A DNA stretch of 41,040 nt from Armatimonadota bacterium (GTDB lineage Bacteria > Armatimonadota > Armatimonadia > Armatimonadales > Armatimonadaceae), in assembly GCA_026392155.1 (NCBI GenBank), contig JAPLCP010000102.1, forward strand, positions 27,858 to 68,897, written 5' to 3'. Positions 23,266-31,451 of the stretch are shown here, piece by piece. The notes below the pieces were generated by a model that was given only the letters and a program-made list of their open reading frames with translations, was not told where the DNA came from and searched no databases. The position numbers and the translations under genes are program-made. Within the stretch, counting starts at the first letter, position 1. Each line of letters begins with the position of its first letter.

Positions 23266-25538
23266 TGCACACGATTGCAAAAGAGTCTATCAAATGCCCT
23301 GCGACTTGTCAAGGCGGTTGCGGGGCCGGTGATGGGAACCCCGCGCAGACCCTTGAGGTTCACGCTGAGCGTGTAGCCAAAGTATCCCTCACCGACCTCG
23401 GTTACCGTCAGAGCTCCGGGAGCCGAGGGGGCGAAGTAGAGGGAGTCATTTCCCTCAGGGAGCTCATAGGTAAGATCGTAGTCACTCACCACGCTTGCTG
23501 TGCTCCCTACCGAGAGAGTCTTTGTGGAGAACTGCAAGATCAGCTTCAGCGCCACTTTCCCTCCGTAGGCCGTGGAGACTTGCTGATAGAGTGCTCCCAG
23601 CGCCAATCCTGTTGTACCACCGAGGCGCTGAGTGCTGTACTTGGGAAGAAGGCGTGTCTTCCCATCGAACTTTACCTTGACCATCCCAAAGGGCACATCG
23701 TCATTGACCTTGATTTGTGATTGGGCTTGCCCATGGGAAACCTGGCTACCGTCTTTAGCGGTCTCGTTGGCCTCCACGGTGACTGTCAATGTGCCCTGTG
23801 TTGAGGGCGTGGTTGCCAGCGTCACCACGCTGCCCGTCGTCTCGAAGCTTGAGCCTACCTTACCTTCTTTCGCATCGCTTAAGTTCGCGAGGCTGCTCCC
23901 GCTCAGGGTCCACTTATAGCGGATATTCGCCGCCCCAGGCACCGTCGGGACATTGGCCGTGAGCACGAGACTATCCCCCGGTTCGATCGTTTCCGCAGCG
24001 GGACTGAGGCTTACGTCGCTGGTAAAGAGGGTTGCTTGCCACTGATCCGCTTGTTCGGAGTGAGCCAGATCCCAAAGCACTGCCCCGAGATCCCCCCCGC
24101 CCACAAGCACTCCCACCACATTCAGTGGGGCCAAGAGGAGCTTCAGAGCAAGCTGCCCACTGGCAGCGAGAGCCTCCTTGCTGAGAATCGCCTGAAGTGC
24201 CGGACTGAGCCGGGAGAGGATGGCGGCAATCGAGAGAAAGAAGCTGGTGTCGGAGACGCAAAGCTTAAGAAATAGCTGTGTCGCTCGGCTGAAGTCTCCT
24301 GTCTCGACCGCGGCGGCCACTTCAAACCAGGACTGAATCTGAAGAGCACGGAGGCTGGTGACCGCGGCCTCGATGGCGGCTTCGTTTGTGGCGATATCCC
24401 GAAGTCCCCAGATCTCCAGAAGTAAGCCTAGGAGAACATCCGCGAACCAGGAGATGAAGTTGAGCACGAGCCGAGACTCACGCCACCCGGAGACGGCATC
24501 TATGTAGCGGGGATCGGAGTAGATAGCAGGATCGCCCGTGAGCGACGAGGACCCCAGCACGACCACCTCAAAGAGAGTCTTTTTGGCATCGGTCGCCATT
24601 GTCAGAGGCAGTGGCTGTGTGGAAACAGGGACGAACGCGGTCTGTCCGGAGTAGAAACCGAAGATCGTGCTCATGATGCCGAGTGCGCGTGTGGAACCTA
24701 GACGGGTTGTTGAGACGACTTTTGCTTTTGTGTAGTTTGTCGCAAGCCCATTTTTGTCCACCTTACCGACCTCATAGAGGTAGATCTGGCAGTAGCGACG
24801 GGCATGGTTGCTGAGAACGATCGTATGGGGGGCGGTTCCTTGTAAGAGCTCGACATTGCTCTGAAGGGTATTGGGTGTGGTCAAAAGAAGGGCATTTCCC
24901 TCTGCCCGCGTCACCCGTGTTTTGGGAGGAAGTGCCGCACGGCTTGGCGTCGTCCTCTGGGTCAGGATGGCCTCAACTGCCGTTTTTAACGCGGCTCCAA
25001 TCGCCGGGTCTTCCTCCACAATCGCGGAGGGATTTGCGGCAAGACGCGCCGTAATCACCGTCTCCAGCTCCCCTACGGCAGGATGGGCATCCAGTTGGGC
25101 CAAGAGGAAAGTCTTGTTGGTGGCCGCGACCATGTGCCCCCCCAGAGCAAAGTAGAGGAGAGCTACCGCCGTGGAGCGTGCACTCAGCACCGCTCCCGTA
25201 TCCGCCAAGAAGCCCATCAGGATAGGCTTGTCCGATGCTGCGCACCAGGCAAGTGTTGGGCCCGTCGGCTCGGTACTCACCTGCGCCGAAAAAGCCCCAC
25301 TGGAGGACACTTTCTGGCTACCCGCGCCGGTTTTGACCGTTAGTGCGCTACTCGTAAGCGCAAATCCCGCCGGAAGAGTGAGCGTTCCACTAACGGAACG
25401 TGTCCCTGTTAGTATGCCATCTCCGGAGCTCCCGCCGCCTCTGATGGGGCCAAAGCCTAGGTTCCAGCCACTGCCACAGCCCGCCAAACTCGTCACGGGC
25501 AGGGCGAGTGCAAGTTTCAGTAGTTTTCGTCGGTTCAT
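23262..25538 (-). CDS. Large lipoprotein of unknown function
   Basis: 758 residues. The signal sequence ends in the lipobox SLAGC (Cys21), and a Gly/Ser linker follows. The N-terminal part (about 40-160) is beta-rich (LTLPAGFALTSSALTVKT). A long helical, partly hydrophobic middle (about 360-500, LNFISWFADVLLGLLLEIWGL, LALKLLLAPLNVVGVLVGG) may associate with membrane. A PKD/Ig-like module (about 515-610, VSLSPAAETIEPGDSLVLTANV ... VTVEANETA) and a final beta domain complete it. No catalytic motif is recognised. An AGGAG lies 13 nt before the ATG, rather far for a ribosome site. The stop overlaps the LacI start as ATGA, so the regulator may be co-transcribed with it. Confidence 0.75.
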   Translation of the reverse strand: MNRRKLLKLALALPVTSLAGCGSGWNLGFGPIRGGGSSGDGILTGTRSVSGTLTLPAGFALTSSALTVKTGAGSQKVSSSGAFSAQVSTEPTGPTLAWCAASDKPILMGFLADTGAVLSARSTAVALLYFALGGHMVAATNKTFLLAQLDAHPAVGELETVITARLAANPSAIVEEDPAIGAALKTAVEAILTQRTTPSRAALPPKTRVTRAEGNALLLTTPNTLQSNVELLQGTAPHTIVLSNHARRYCQIYLYEVGKVDKNGLATNYTKAKVVSTTRLGSTRALGIMSTIFGFYSGQTAFVPVSTQPLPLTMATDAKKTLFEVVVLGSSSLTGDPAIYSDPRYIDAVSGWRESRLVLNFISWFADVLLGLLLEIWGLRDIATNEAAIEAAVTSLRALQIQSWFEVAAAVETGDFSRATQLFLKLCVSDTSFFLSIAAILSRLSPALQAILSKEALAASGQLALKLLLAPLNVVGVLVGGGDLGAVLWDLAHSEQADQWQATLFTSDVSLSPAAETIEPGDSLVLTANVPTVPGAANIRYKWTLSGSSLANLSDAKEGKVGSSFETTGSVVTLATTPSTQGTLTVTVEANETAKDGSQVSHGQAQSQIKVNDDVPFGMVKVKFDGKTRLLPKYSTQRLGGTTGLALGALYQQVSTAYGGKVALKLILQFSTKTLSVGSTASVVSDYDLTYELPEGNDSLYFAPSAPGALTVTEVGEGYFGYTLSVNLKGLRGVPITGPATALTSRRAFDRLFCNRVQ
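23265..23280 (-). promoter_or_regulatory. Candidate LacI-type operator at the lacI-like gene start
   Basis: TTGCAATCGTGTGCAA on the minus strand has five matching outer base pairs and a central CG, the style of LacI-family operators. It directly abuts the regulator's ATG and lies within the last codons of the upstream lipoprotein gene. Its 11-base core GCAATCGTGTG recurs at 26212-26222, before the gene starting at 26184. Confidence 0.35.
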
Positions 25539-25572
25539 ATTCTTTTAAGTGCTCCTAAAAATACATGACCAT

Positions 25573-26184
25573 TCAAAGCAACTTACGCACTTCGATTGCC
25601 TGAAGGCGCATGGTCTCTAGCTTCTCCGCCATCTCCACTGGCACTTCGGTGAAGGCTTTGCTACCAAAGTTGGTCTTGCGGGACTGCCACATGGCGAGCA
25701 TCATGGGGGCGTATTTTTTGAAAGCCGCCGCGCTCGGTGCCCCAATGAACGAGGCATAGGTCTGGCCCATGCCGCTACCGACGGGCCCTGCGGCAAAAAA
25801 ACCAAAGCCCTCAAACGGCGCGGCTCCCTCAACCCGGTAGCGCAGCACGACGGCGCGCATTCCCTGGCCGGGGATAGCCTTTTGCTCCAGGATCTTCAGT
25901 CGCATTGGCTTACCCGCCTTGCGCCCGGTCTGCTCGACGAAGTCTGCCGTGGCGCGGAGAGGATCAGAGAGGTCGTTGGTGACGGTTGCGAACTTCTCGG
26001 CACCAAACTGAACAGCTTGCGGCACGATCGTCGTGCCATACTGTCCCAGCGCGACCTGTGTGCCGTCGGGGCCGGTGATGATAATCGAGTCGCGTTTCTG
26101 GTCTACGAGAGTAAAGCCGGGGGCGATCCCGATGCTGCCCGTTCCATCGGCGAAGTTCTGGGTCTTGAGTTTCTTCTGTTTCAT
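25573..26184 (-). CDS. Hypothetical protein, 203 aa
   Basis: Soluble protein without signal peptide. I chose ATG 26184 (MKQKKLKTQNF) over an in-frame GTG two codons upstream. The sequence suggests an alpha/beta domain resembling stress or lipoprotein-type domains (GSIGIAPGFTLVDQKRDSIIITGPDGTQVALGQY, later FGFFAAGPVGSGMGQTYASFIGAP), ending in a helix (MAEKLETMRLQAIEVRKLL). I cannot assign a family. A perfect 26-bp dyad sits immediately upstream of the start, so expression is probably regulated. It lies 35 bp upstream of the large lipoprotein gene on the same strand. Confidence 0.65.
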   Translation of the reverse strand: MKQKKLKTQNFADGTGSIGIAPGFTLVDQKRDSIIITGPDGTQVALGQYGTTIVPQAVQFGAEKFATVTNDLSDPLRATADFVEQTGRKAGKPMRLKILEQKAIPGQGMRAVVLRYRVEGAAPFEGFGFFAAGPVGSGMGQTYASFIGAPSAAAFKKYAPMMLAMWQSRKTNFGSKAFTEVPVEMAEKLETMRLQAIEVRKLL

Positions 26185-26186
26185 GC

Positions 26187-26212
26187 CCACACGGTAGCAG
26201 GCTACCGTGTGG
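26187..26212. promoter_or_regulatory. Perfect 12+12 bp dyad over a start region
   Basis: CCACACGGTAGC-AG-GCTACCGTGTGG is an exact inverted repeat beginning 2 nt before the ATG at 26184. It is flanked on the far side by GCAATCGTGTG, which resembles the candidate LacI operator at 23265-23280. It could be a repressor site overlapping a leaderless promoter (TAGCCT on the minus strand lies within it), or an mRNA hairpin masking the start. Confidence 0.5.
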
Positions 26213-26280
26213 CAATCGTGTGGAGATTAGCGCGTGACCTTGACAGTGGCGCTGCCTTTCTCATTTCCCGTCTCAGTGTT

Positions 26281-26319
26281 GGTATCCGGCGGGCTGATTT
26301 ATCCGCCTGAATCCGTAGG
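26281..26319. repeat. Hairpin-forming direct repeat, copy 1 (overlaps HNH stop)
   Basis: On the minus strand the element contains GGCGGATAAATCAGCCCGCC, an inverted repeat of GGCGG/CCGCC around ATAAATC. A diverged copy is at 27656-27694. Here the element supplies the last Gly codon and the TAA stop of the HNH gene. Confidence 0.65.
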
Positions 26320-26721
26320 ACGCGGGAGGAGGGGGAGAACACGCCGTAGCCGAACGACCTCTTCACGGTTCAAGCGGAGCCGAGCAATTGTGGCGCGGCC
26401 TGTCGGAGTAATCCCGATCATCTCTGTCTGGTCTGCGTTCCAGGTAAAGTGATCTTCCCAGCTATCCTGACGCGGATGAAAGAGGGGAGCTGGTTGCCCA
26501 GTCGTCGGGTCGGGGGCTTCGATACAGTCATACTTTGCACCATTGCAGCCGCCACAACAATAGGCCCGGTTTTCCAGCCCATCGGAGCCGCCCCGACTGG
26601 CGGGATAGATGTGATCAATCGCAAACGGATCGGGGGAGAACCAGTCCGGCCAGCCGCAGTACTCACAGAGTCGGTTTGCTCGCCGCCGCACCTCGGCGTG
26701 TTGGTCTACCGTGAGCCGCAT
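26299..26721 (-). CDS. HNH endonuclease
   Basis: 140 residues. The HNH/zinc-finger core is complete: Cys19-x2-Cys22 (LCEYCG), Asp36-His37 (AIDHIYPASRGG), Asn51 (LENRAYCC) and a second Cys pair (CCGGCNGAKYD). Such small HNH proteins cleave DNA with a beta-beta-alpha metal fold. The ATG overlaps the stop of the upstream 125-residue gene (TGATG), so the two are translationally coupled. The same pair arrangement is frequent in cyanobacteria and other bacteria, but its role is unclear. The C-terminal tail beyond residue about 100 is basic. Confidence 0.88.
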   Translation of the reverse strand: MRLTVDQHAEVRRRANRLCEYCGWPDWFSPDPFAIDHIYPASRGGSDGLENRAYCCGGCNGAKYDCIEAPDPTTGQPAPLFHPRQDSWEDHFTWNADQTEMIGITPTGRATIARLRLNREEVVRLRRVLPLLPRPTDSGG

Positions 26722-27098
26722 CAGACCGGGAGAATGCCCAGTTTCTGCATGACCGTCTGGGGCGTTTCCTCTCGAAGCTGCGCTAGTTCGACCACTGCCT
26801 CCAACCGTGCCACTTGCCAGCGCTCCATTTCCGTGAGATACGCAAGGCGCTCGATATGCTCATCAGGTGTGAGTGTCCCTGCCTCGGCTTTTGTATCCAG
26901 CACTGCCTTGCGGCTCCAGAAACTCTCGGGGAGCCCTTCGGAGATCAGCCTGAGCAGCGTACTTTCTCGATCTACAGCAGGCTCCTTGAAAAGTGCCGCC
27001 GCCATGAGCGAGGCCGCGACTTCCTCAGTCGGTCGGTTCTGCTTCTTCGCCAGAGCCTCCAGACGCCGTTGAGTGGGTTTATCGAGCGTGATGGTCAT
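26721..27098 (-). CDS. Small protein coupled to the HNH endonuclease, 125 aa
   Basis: Helical, soluble protein. The first 30 residues (MTITLDKPTQRRLEALAKKQNRPTEEVAASLM) resemble a ribbon-helix-helix DNA-binding segment: a short beta strand with Thr/Leu alternation followed by two helices. The remainder is helical (ERLAYLTEMERWQVARLEAVVELAQLREET). It could be a DNA-binding partner or regulator of the HNH gene downstream, which starts on its stop codon. An antitoxin-like role is possible but not shown by the sequence. The start has a perfect TATAAT 6 nt upstream and no ribosome site. Confidence 0.75.
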   Translation of the reverse strand: MTITLDKPTQRRLEALAKKQNRPTEEVAASLMAAALFKEPAVDRESTLLRLISEGLPESFWSRKAVLDTKAEAGTLTPDEHIERLAYLTEMERWQVARLEAVVELAQLREETPQTVMQKLGILPV

Positions 27099-27104
27099 GG
27101 GGAA

Positions 27105-27110
27105 ATTATA
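27105..27110 (-). promoter_or_regulatory. Consensus -10 box (TATAAT) of the leaderless HNH operon
   Basis: Minus-strand CGATATAATTTCCCC then ATG: a perfect TATAAT ends 6 nt before the start at 27098. This is the clearest leaderless promoter of the window. Confidence 0.65.
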
Positions 27111-27149
27111 TCGCGCTATTCCCCTGCAAAGGACTTGGACAGACGCATG

Positions 27150-27578
27150 CTATGTACCAAGTTCTCCCTGACGATCTATCCAGCGACCTAGGAAGAACAC
27201 GACAGAAGCTGTCGCTAGTATTCCAACTATGGGAAGTAGTATCCACAGTCCGAAGTGAATCCCACCTAATAACCAGAACTCGCACAGGCCAGCGATGCAA
27301 ATACAAAATGAAGCGAGCATCAAAAAATAGAAAGCAATTCGCCGGTAACGCAAAAGTGAGAAAAGCCCACCAGCGAATGTGCTCACGCTTGCGGTAACCA
27401 GCATGATTATTAAGACGTATATCTGAAAGTAAGGTGAATCCCTTTGGAGGCCAAAAAAATCAACTGCGCAAAGTGTTCCCCAAATGGCTCCCCAGAGCAT
27501 TAGTAGTAAGGCAACGAGTATCTCCCCAACAGATCGCCGGGGGATTTGTTGTTGGGTAGTCTCCTGTTGTCGTTGCAT
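27150..27578 (-). CDS. Small integral membrane protein, 142 aa
   Basis: From ATG 27578 (MQRQQETTQQQ). The frame is open upstream, but that part would run through the aconitase terminator. After a polar Gln-rich N-terminus there are four membrane segments (ILVALLLMLWGAIWGTLCAVDFF, YVLIIMLVTASVSTFAGGLF, IAFYFLMLASFCICIAGLC, FGLWILLPIVGILATASVVFFLG) and a short basic/acidic tail. I recognise no family. A TACACT box lies 5 nt before the ATG. The gene stands alone between the aconitase terminator and the HNH operon. Confidence 0.65.
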   Translation of the reverse strand: MQRQQETTQQQIPRRSVGEILVALLLMLWGAIWGTLCAVDFFGLQRDSPYFQIYVLIIMLVTASVSTFAGGLFSLLRYRRIAFYFLMLASFCICIAGLCEFWLLGGIHFGLWILLPIVGILATASVVFFLGRWIDRQGELGT

Positions 27579-27583
27579 CGCAT

Positions 27584-27589
27584 AGTGTA
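27584..27589 (-). promoter_or_regulatory. -10 box (TACACT) of a leaderless membrane-protein gene
   Basis: Minus-strand TGTTACACT (extended -10) ends 5 nt before the ATG at 27578, directly after the aconitase terminator. Confidence 0.5.
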
Positions 27590-27593
27590 ACAG

Positions 27594-27628
27594 AAAAACC
27601 CTCTTCGATCCTAAGGAACCGAAGAGGG
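27594..27628 (-). terminator. Rho-independent terminator downstream of aconitase
   Basis: On the minus strand CCCTCTTCG and CGAAGAGGG form a perfect 9-bp stem around a 12-nt loop, followed directly by TTTTT. It lies about 105 bp after the aconitase stop and is the best intrinsic terminator in the window. Confidence 0.85.
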
Positions 27629-27655
27629 CTTTAGCCTTCTTGCCGACCACCCATT

Positions 27656-27694
27656 GGGTACCCGGTGGGCCGATTTATCCGCCCGGACTCGTGA
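27656..27694. repeat. Hairpin-forming direct repeat, copy 2
   Basis: Diverged copy of the element at 26281-26319, sharing GGGC-GATTTATCCGCC on the plus strand and the GGCGG/CCGCC-type arms. It lies between the aconitase stop and its terminator. Confidence 0.65.
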
Positions 27695-27733
27695 TGACGC
27701 CCGACCGTGAAACGACGCCCTATGCCCCGAACA

Positions 27734-30409
27734 TTACGCCCTAGCCACCAATTGGCGCAGGACGTAAGGTAGAATCCCGCCGTGGAGGTAGTACTCCACC
27801 TCGATGGGCGTATCGATCCGCAGCGTGACGGGCTGCTCGATTGTCGTGCCATCGGCCTTGGTGATCGTCAGGGTCAGGCCCATGCGCGGGGTGATTCCCC
27901 CAGCCACACCCGTCAGATCGAAGGTTTCTGTGCCATCAAGGCCCAGCGTTGCGGCGCTGACACCGTCGGGGAACTGGCAGGGGAGGACGCCCATTCCCAC
28001 CAGGTTGCTGCGGTGGATGCGCTCGAAGCTCTGCGCGATCACGGCTTTCACGCCTTGGAGCGCGGTGCCCTTGGCTGCCCAGTCGCGGCTGGAGCCCGTG
28101 CCGTACTCCTGCCCGGCCAGAATCACCAGCGGGACGCCCGCGGCCTTGTACTCCATCGCCGCATCGTAGATCGCCACGGGCTCACCCGCGCCATTGATCT
28201 TCGTGATGCCGCCCTCCACACCGGGCACCATCTGATTCTTGATGCGGACGTTGGCAAAAGTCCCGCGCACCATCACCCGGTCGTTGCCACGGCGCGAGCC
28301 GTAGCTATTGAAGTCGGCGGCTTCCACGCCATGCTCCACCAGGTAGCGCCCCGCAGGGGAGCTGGCCTTGATCGCACCGGCGGGGGAGATATGGTCGGTG
28401 GTCACCGAGTCGCCGAGAATCGCGAGGGGGCGGGCGCCAATCACATCGGCGGCGACACCGGCATCCGGCCCGAAGTTCTCAAAGTAGGGCGGGTGCTGGA
28501 TGTAGGTCGAGTTCTCGTCCCAGGCGTAGAGATCGCCCGTGCTGGAGCTAATCTCCTGCCAGAGCGGGTTCTGCTCCGCAAAGCCTGCGTAGAGCTTCTG
28601 GAACACGGCGGGATCTTCCGCGGAGCCGATCAGCGCGGCGACTTCTTGCGGAGTCGGCCAGATGTCCTTGAGGTAGACGGGGCTGCCATCACTGCCTGTG
28701 CCAATCGGGGCCGTGGTCAGGTCAATGCTCACCGAGCCCGCGAGCGCGTAGGCGACCACGAGTGGGGGAGACATCAGGAAGTTCGCCTTGACGTTCTGGT
28801 GCACACGCGCCTCGAAGTTGCGGTTCCCCGAGAGCACGGCAGCCACGGTCAGGTTGTTCTCGACAATCGTCTTCTCGATGGAAGCGTCTAGGGGGCCGGA
28901 GTTGCCGATACAGGTCGTGCAGCCGTAGCCCACCGTCTGGAAGCCCAGTGTGTCGAGATACTCTTGTAGGCCCGTCTTGGTCAAGTAGTCCGTCACGACG
29001 CGTGAGCCCGGCCCAAGCGACGTCTTCACGGTCTCGCGGACGGTCAGGCCCTTCTCCACCGCCTTCTTCGCCACCAGGGCCGCCGCCAGCATGACACTCG
29101 GGTTGGACGTATTGGTGCAGCTCGTGATCGCGGCGATCACCACATCGCCATCACTTAACGTCTCGGTTTCGAGCTTGCGATCCGATACCGGGCTTCCGGC
29201 CATAGGCAGAATCTGGAACTTGGTGTTGGCCGCGACCAGCTCGCCGAACTTCTCTTTCACATCGGTCAGCGCGATGCGGTCCTGGGGACGCTTCGGCCCG
29301 GCGACACTGGGGACAACCGTGCTGAGGTCGAGCGTCAGGAGCTGGCTGTACTCCAGTGCACCGGCGGCGGGCATCCCAAAGAGCCCCTGCGCCTTGAAGT
29401 ACTGGCGGAACGCATCGACTTGGTCCTCCGTGCGGCCCGTGTTCGTCAAATACCGGCAGGACTCCTCGTCCACGGGGAAGAAGCCCATGGTCGCGCCGTA
29501 CTCAGGCGCCATGTTCGCGATAGTCGCACGGTCGGTGAGGCTAAGCGACGCCGCGCCCTCGCCGTGGAACTCCACAAACTTGCCAACCACTTTCGCCGCA
29601 CGCAGCATCTCCGTGAGCGTCAGAACCAAGTCCGTCGCCGTGACGCCTGGAGTGAGCTCGCCGGTGAGCGTCACACCAACGACATCGGGAGTCAGGAAGT
29701 AGACTGGCTGACCCAGCATTCCCGCCTCGGCCTCGATCCCCCCAACGCCCCAGCCGACAATACCAAGGCCGTTGATCATGGTCGTGTGCGAGTCCGTGCC
29801 CACCAGCGTGTCGGGGTAGAAGACGCCCTCGCCGTCCACTAAAACACCCTTGGCCAGATACTCCAAGTTCACCTGATGGACAATCCCGATTCCGGGAGGC
29901 ACAACGGAGAACGTATCAAACGCCTGCATGCCCCACTTCAGGAACTGGTAGCGCTGCTCGTTGCGGGCAAACTCAATCTCCATGTTCTTCTGAAGCGCAT
30001 CGCCACTCTCGCTCACGTCCACTTGAATGGAGTGGTCCACCACCAGGTCAACCGGCACCAGTGGCTCGATGATCTTCGGGTTCTTGCCCAGCTTGGCGGC
30101 GGCATCGCGCATCGCGGCCAGGTCAACCAGGAGTGGTACGCCCGTAAAGTCCTGAAGCACGACGCGAGCAACCACAAAGGGAATCTCCGCCGTGCGCTCA
30201 CCGGTCGCTGCCCAGTTCGCCAGAGTCTTGACATCGGCATCGGCCACGCGCACGCCATCGCAGTTGCGCAGCACCGACTCCAGCACAATTCGGATCGAGA
30301 CCGGCAGCGTTGACACAGGCCCGATTCCAAGTTTTTCCAGCTCCGGCAACGAGCAATACTTGCCGGTTTTTCCCCCGGCGTAGGTAAACTCACGAATCAC
30401 ATCAAACAT
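27734..30409 (-). CDS. acnA: Aconitate hydratase (AcnA type)
   Basis: 891 residues, the standard AcnA/IRP length. It interconverts citrate and isocitrate in the TCA cycle using a [4Fe-4S] cluster. Hallmarks: [26 protein letters not shown] with the first catalytic residues, [11 protein letters not shown] with the first cluster Cys, [14 protein letters not shown] with the Cys pair, [14 protein letters not shown] opening the swivel domain, and [16 protein letters not shown] in the C-terminal domain. I chose ATG 30409 (MFDVIREF). A longer frame runs through the leader. A promoter lies about 85 bp upstream and a terminator downstream. It is divergent from a LysR regulator. Confidence 0.96.
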   Translation of the reverse strand: MFDVIREFTYAGGKTGKYCSLPELEKLGIGPVSTLPVSIRIVLESVLRNCDGVRVADADVKTLANWAATGERTAEIPFVVARVVLQDFTGVPLLVDLAAMRDAAAKLGKNPKIIEPLVPVDLVVDHSIQVDVSESGDALQKNMEIEFARNEQRYQFLKWGMQAFDTFSVVPPGIGIVHQVNLEYLAKGVLVDGEGVFYPDTLVGTDSHTTMINGLGIVGWGVGGIEAEAGMLGQPVYFLTPDVVGVTLTGELTPGVTATDLVLTLTEMLRAAKVVGKFVEFHGEGAASLSLTDRATIANMAPEYGATMGFFPVDEESCRYLTNTGRTEDQVDAFRQYFKAQGLFGMPAAGALEYSQLLTLDLSTVVPSVAGPKRPQDRIALTDVKEKFGELVAANTKFQILPMAGSPVSDRKLETETLSDGDVVIAAITSCTNTSNPSVMLAAALVAKKAVEKGLTVRETVKTSLGPGSRVVTDYLTKTGLQEYLDTLGFQTVGYGCTTCIGNSGPLDASIEKTIVENNLTVAAVLSGNRNFEARVHQNVKANFLMSPPLVVAYALAGSVSIDLTTAPIGTGSDGSPVYLKDIWPTPQEVAALIGSAEDPAVFQKLYAGFAEQNPLWQEISSSTGDLYAWDENSTYIQHPPYFENFGPDAGVAADVIGARPLAILGDSVTTDHISPAGAIKASSPAGRYLVEHGVEAADFNSYGSRRGNDRVMVRGTFANVRIKNQMVPGVEGGITKINGAGEPVAIYDAAMEYKAAGVPLVILAGQEYGTGSSRDWAAKGTALQGVKAVIAQSFERIHRSNLVGMGVLPCQFPDGVSAATLGLDGTETFDLTGVAGGITPRMGLTLTITKADGTTIEQPVTLRIDTPIEVEYYLHGGILPYVLRQLVARA

Positions 30410-30493
30410 TGATTTTCTTTCTAGGGCGCACAAATGGGCCCACTGGTTCAGCAAGGAGGCTAAAGCCCCCTGATTTTGCTTTTCTTACGTTGT

Positions 30494-30523
30494 ATTGTAC
30501 CTGGTTTCGTGTTATGCTCCCAA
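30494..30523 (-). promoter_or_regulatory. Sigma70-like promoter of acnA
   Basis: On the minus strand TTGGGA (30518-30523) and TACAAT (30494-30499) are spaced by 18 bp. The predicted leader of about 80 nt contains a short GC hairpin, GGGGGCTTTAGCCTCC (plus 30458-30473), which might affect expression. The LysR gene starts 35 bp to the other side. Confidence 0.45.
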
Positions 30524-30557
30524 TGAATTGATTTTATAGAATAGATGTGATTTACGC

Positions 30558-31451
30558 ATGGAACTACGTCAACTTGAAGCCTTTGTGACCGTCGCCCGTC
30601 GGACGAGTTTTACGCGGGCGGCGGGGGAGCTGCACCTGACGCAACCTGCCGTTACGCGCCAGATCGCGGCGTTGGAGGCGGAGCTGGGAGCGCTACTCTT
30701 TGACCGGCTGGGCAAGAGCATCCAGCTCACGGGGGCAGGGGAGACACTTCTTGGCTACGCCGAGCATATCCTGCGCCTCACGGATGAAGCGCAGGATGCC
30801 TTAGAGGAGCTGGCGGCGGGGCGTGTTGGACGCATCGCCATTGGCGCGGCGAGCACGCTGGCGACCTATGTGCTCCCGCCCTTACTCACGCAGTTTCGGC
30901 AGGAGCACCCTGGAATCGAGCTGTCTCTACGAACCGGACTCTCAGCGCGGGTGCGGGAGCTGGTGCTCAGTGGCGTGGTAGACATTGGGCTGGTGACGAC
31001 CGAGGGGGAGCCTGCGGAGCAGGAGGGGGTTCTTGTTTCCGAGTCACTGGGCATCTACGAGACCGTGCTGGCGGTTCCACCCGGACACAAGCTAGCCACC
31101 CAAGCCACCGCAACCGTCACTGAGCTTACCGGCGAGCCGCTCTTAGCCATGACCGCAGGAACCAACCTCCGCACCTATGCCGAGCACGTCCTCGCCGATG
31201 CAGGCGTCGCCGCCAGCGTCACGATGGAGCTGGACTCCGTCGAGGCGATCAAGCGCATGGTCGAGGCCGGCCTAGGCGTCTCGCTCCTACCCCGCGTCGC
31301 CATCGCCACCGAAGTCGCGGCAGGACGCTTAGTCGCCCTCACCCTCACCGGTATCCCCCTCCCCGAGCGCCATATCGTCGTCCTACGCCGCCGGGACAAG
31401 CACCAGACCGCACCGCTGCTAGCCTTTATTCAGGCGACAAGCAACCAGTAG
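30558..31451 (+). CDS. LysR family transcriptional regulator
   Basis: 297 residues. An N-terminal winged helix (1-60, MELRQLEAFVTVARRTSFTRAAGELHLTQPAVTRQIAALEAELG) is followed by the two-lobed effector domain (about 90-295, IAIGAASTLATYVLPPLLTQF, ... MVEAGLGVSLLPRVAIATEV). Its divergent position next to acnA fits the common LysR pattern of regulating the neighbouring gene, so it may respond to a TCA-cycle or related carboxylate. That target is inference. No ribosome site is obvious. A TAGAAT is at 30537-30542. The 3' end overlaps the convergent GH76 gene by 22 bp. Confidence 0.93.
   Translation: MELRQLEAFVTVARRTSFTRAAGELHLTQPAVTRQIAALEAELGALLFDRLGKSIQLTGAGETLLGYAEHILRLTDEAQDALEELAAGRVGRIAIGAASTLATYVLPPLLTQFRQEHPGIELSLRTGLSARVRELVLSGVVDIGLVTTEGEPAEQEGVLVSESLGIYETVLAVPPGHKLATQATATVTELTGEPLLAMTAGTNLRTYAEHVLADAGVAASVTMELDSVEAIKRMVEAGLGVSLLPRVAIATEVAAGRLVALTLTGIPLPERHIVVLRRRDKHQTAPLLAFIQATSNQ

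Noticed and set aside
30455-30557. Riboswitch or tRNA in the acnA/LysR intergenic region
   Set aside because: Only a short GC hairpin is present. No cloverleaf or known riboswitch core is recognisable.
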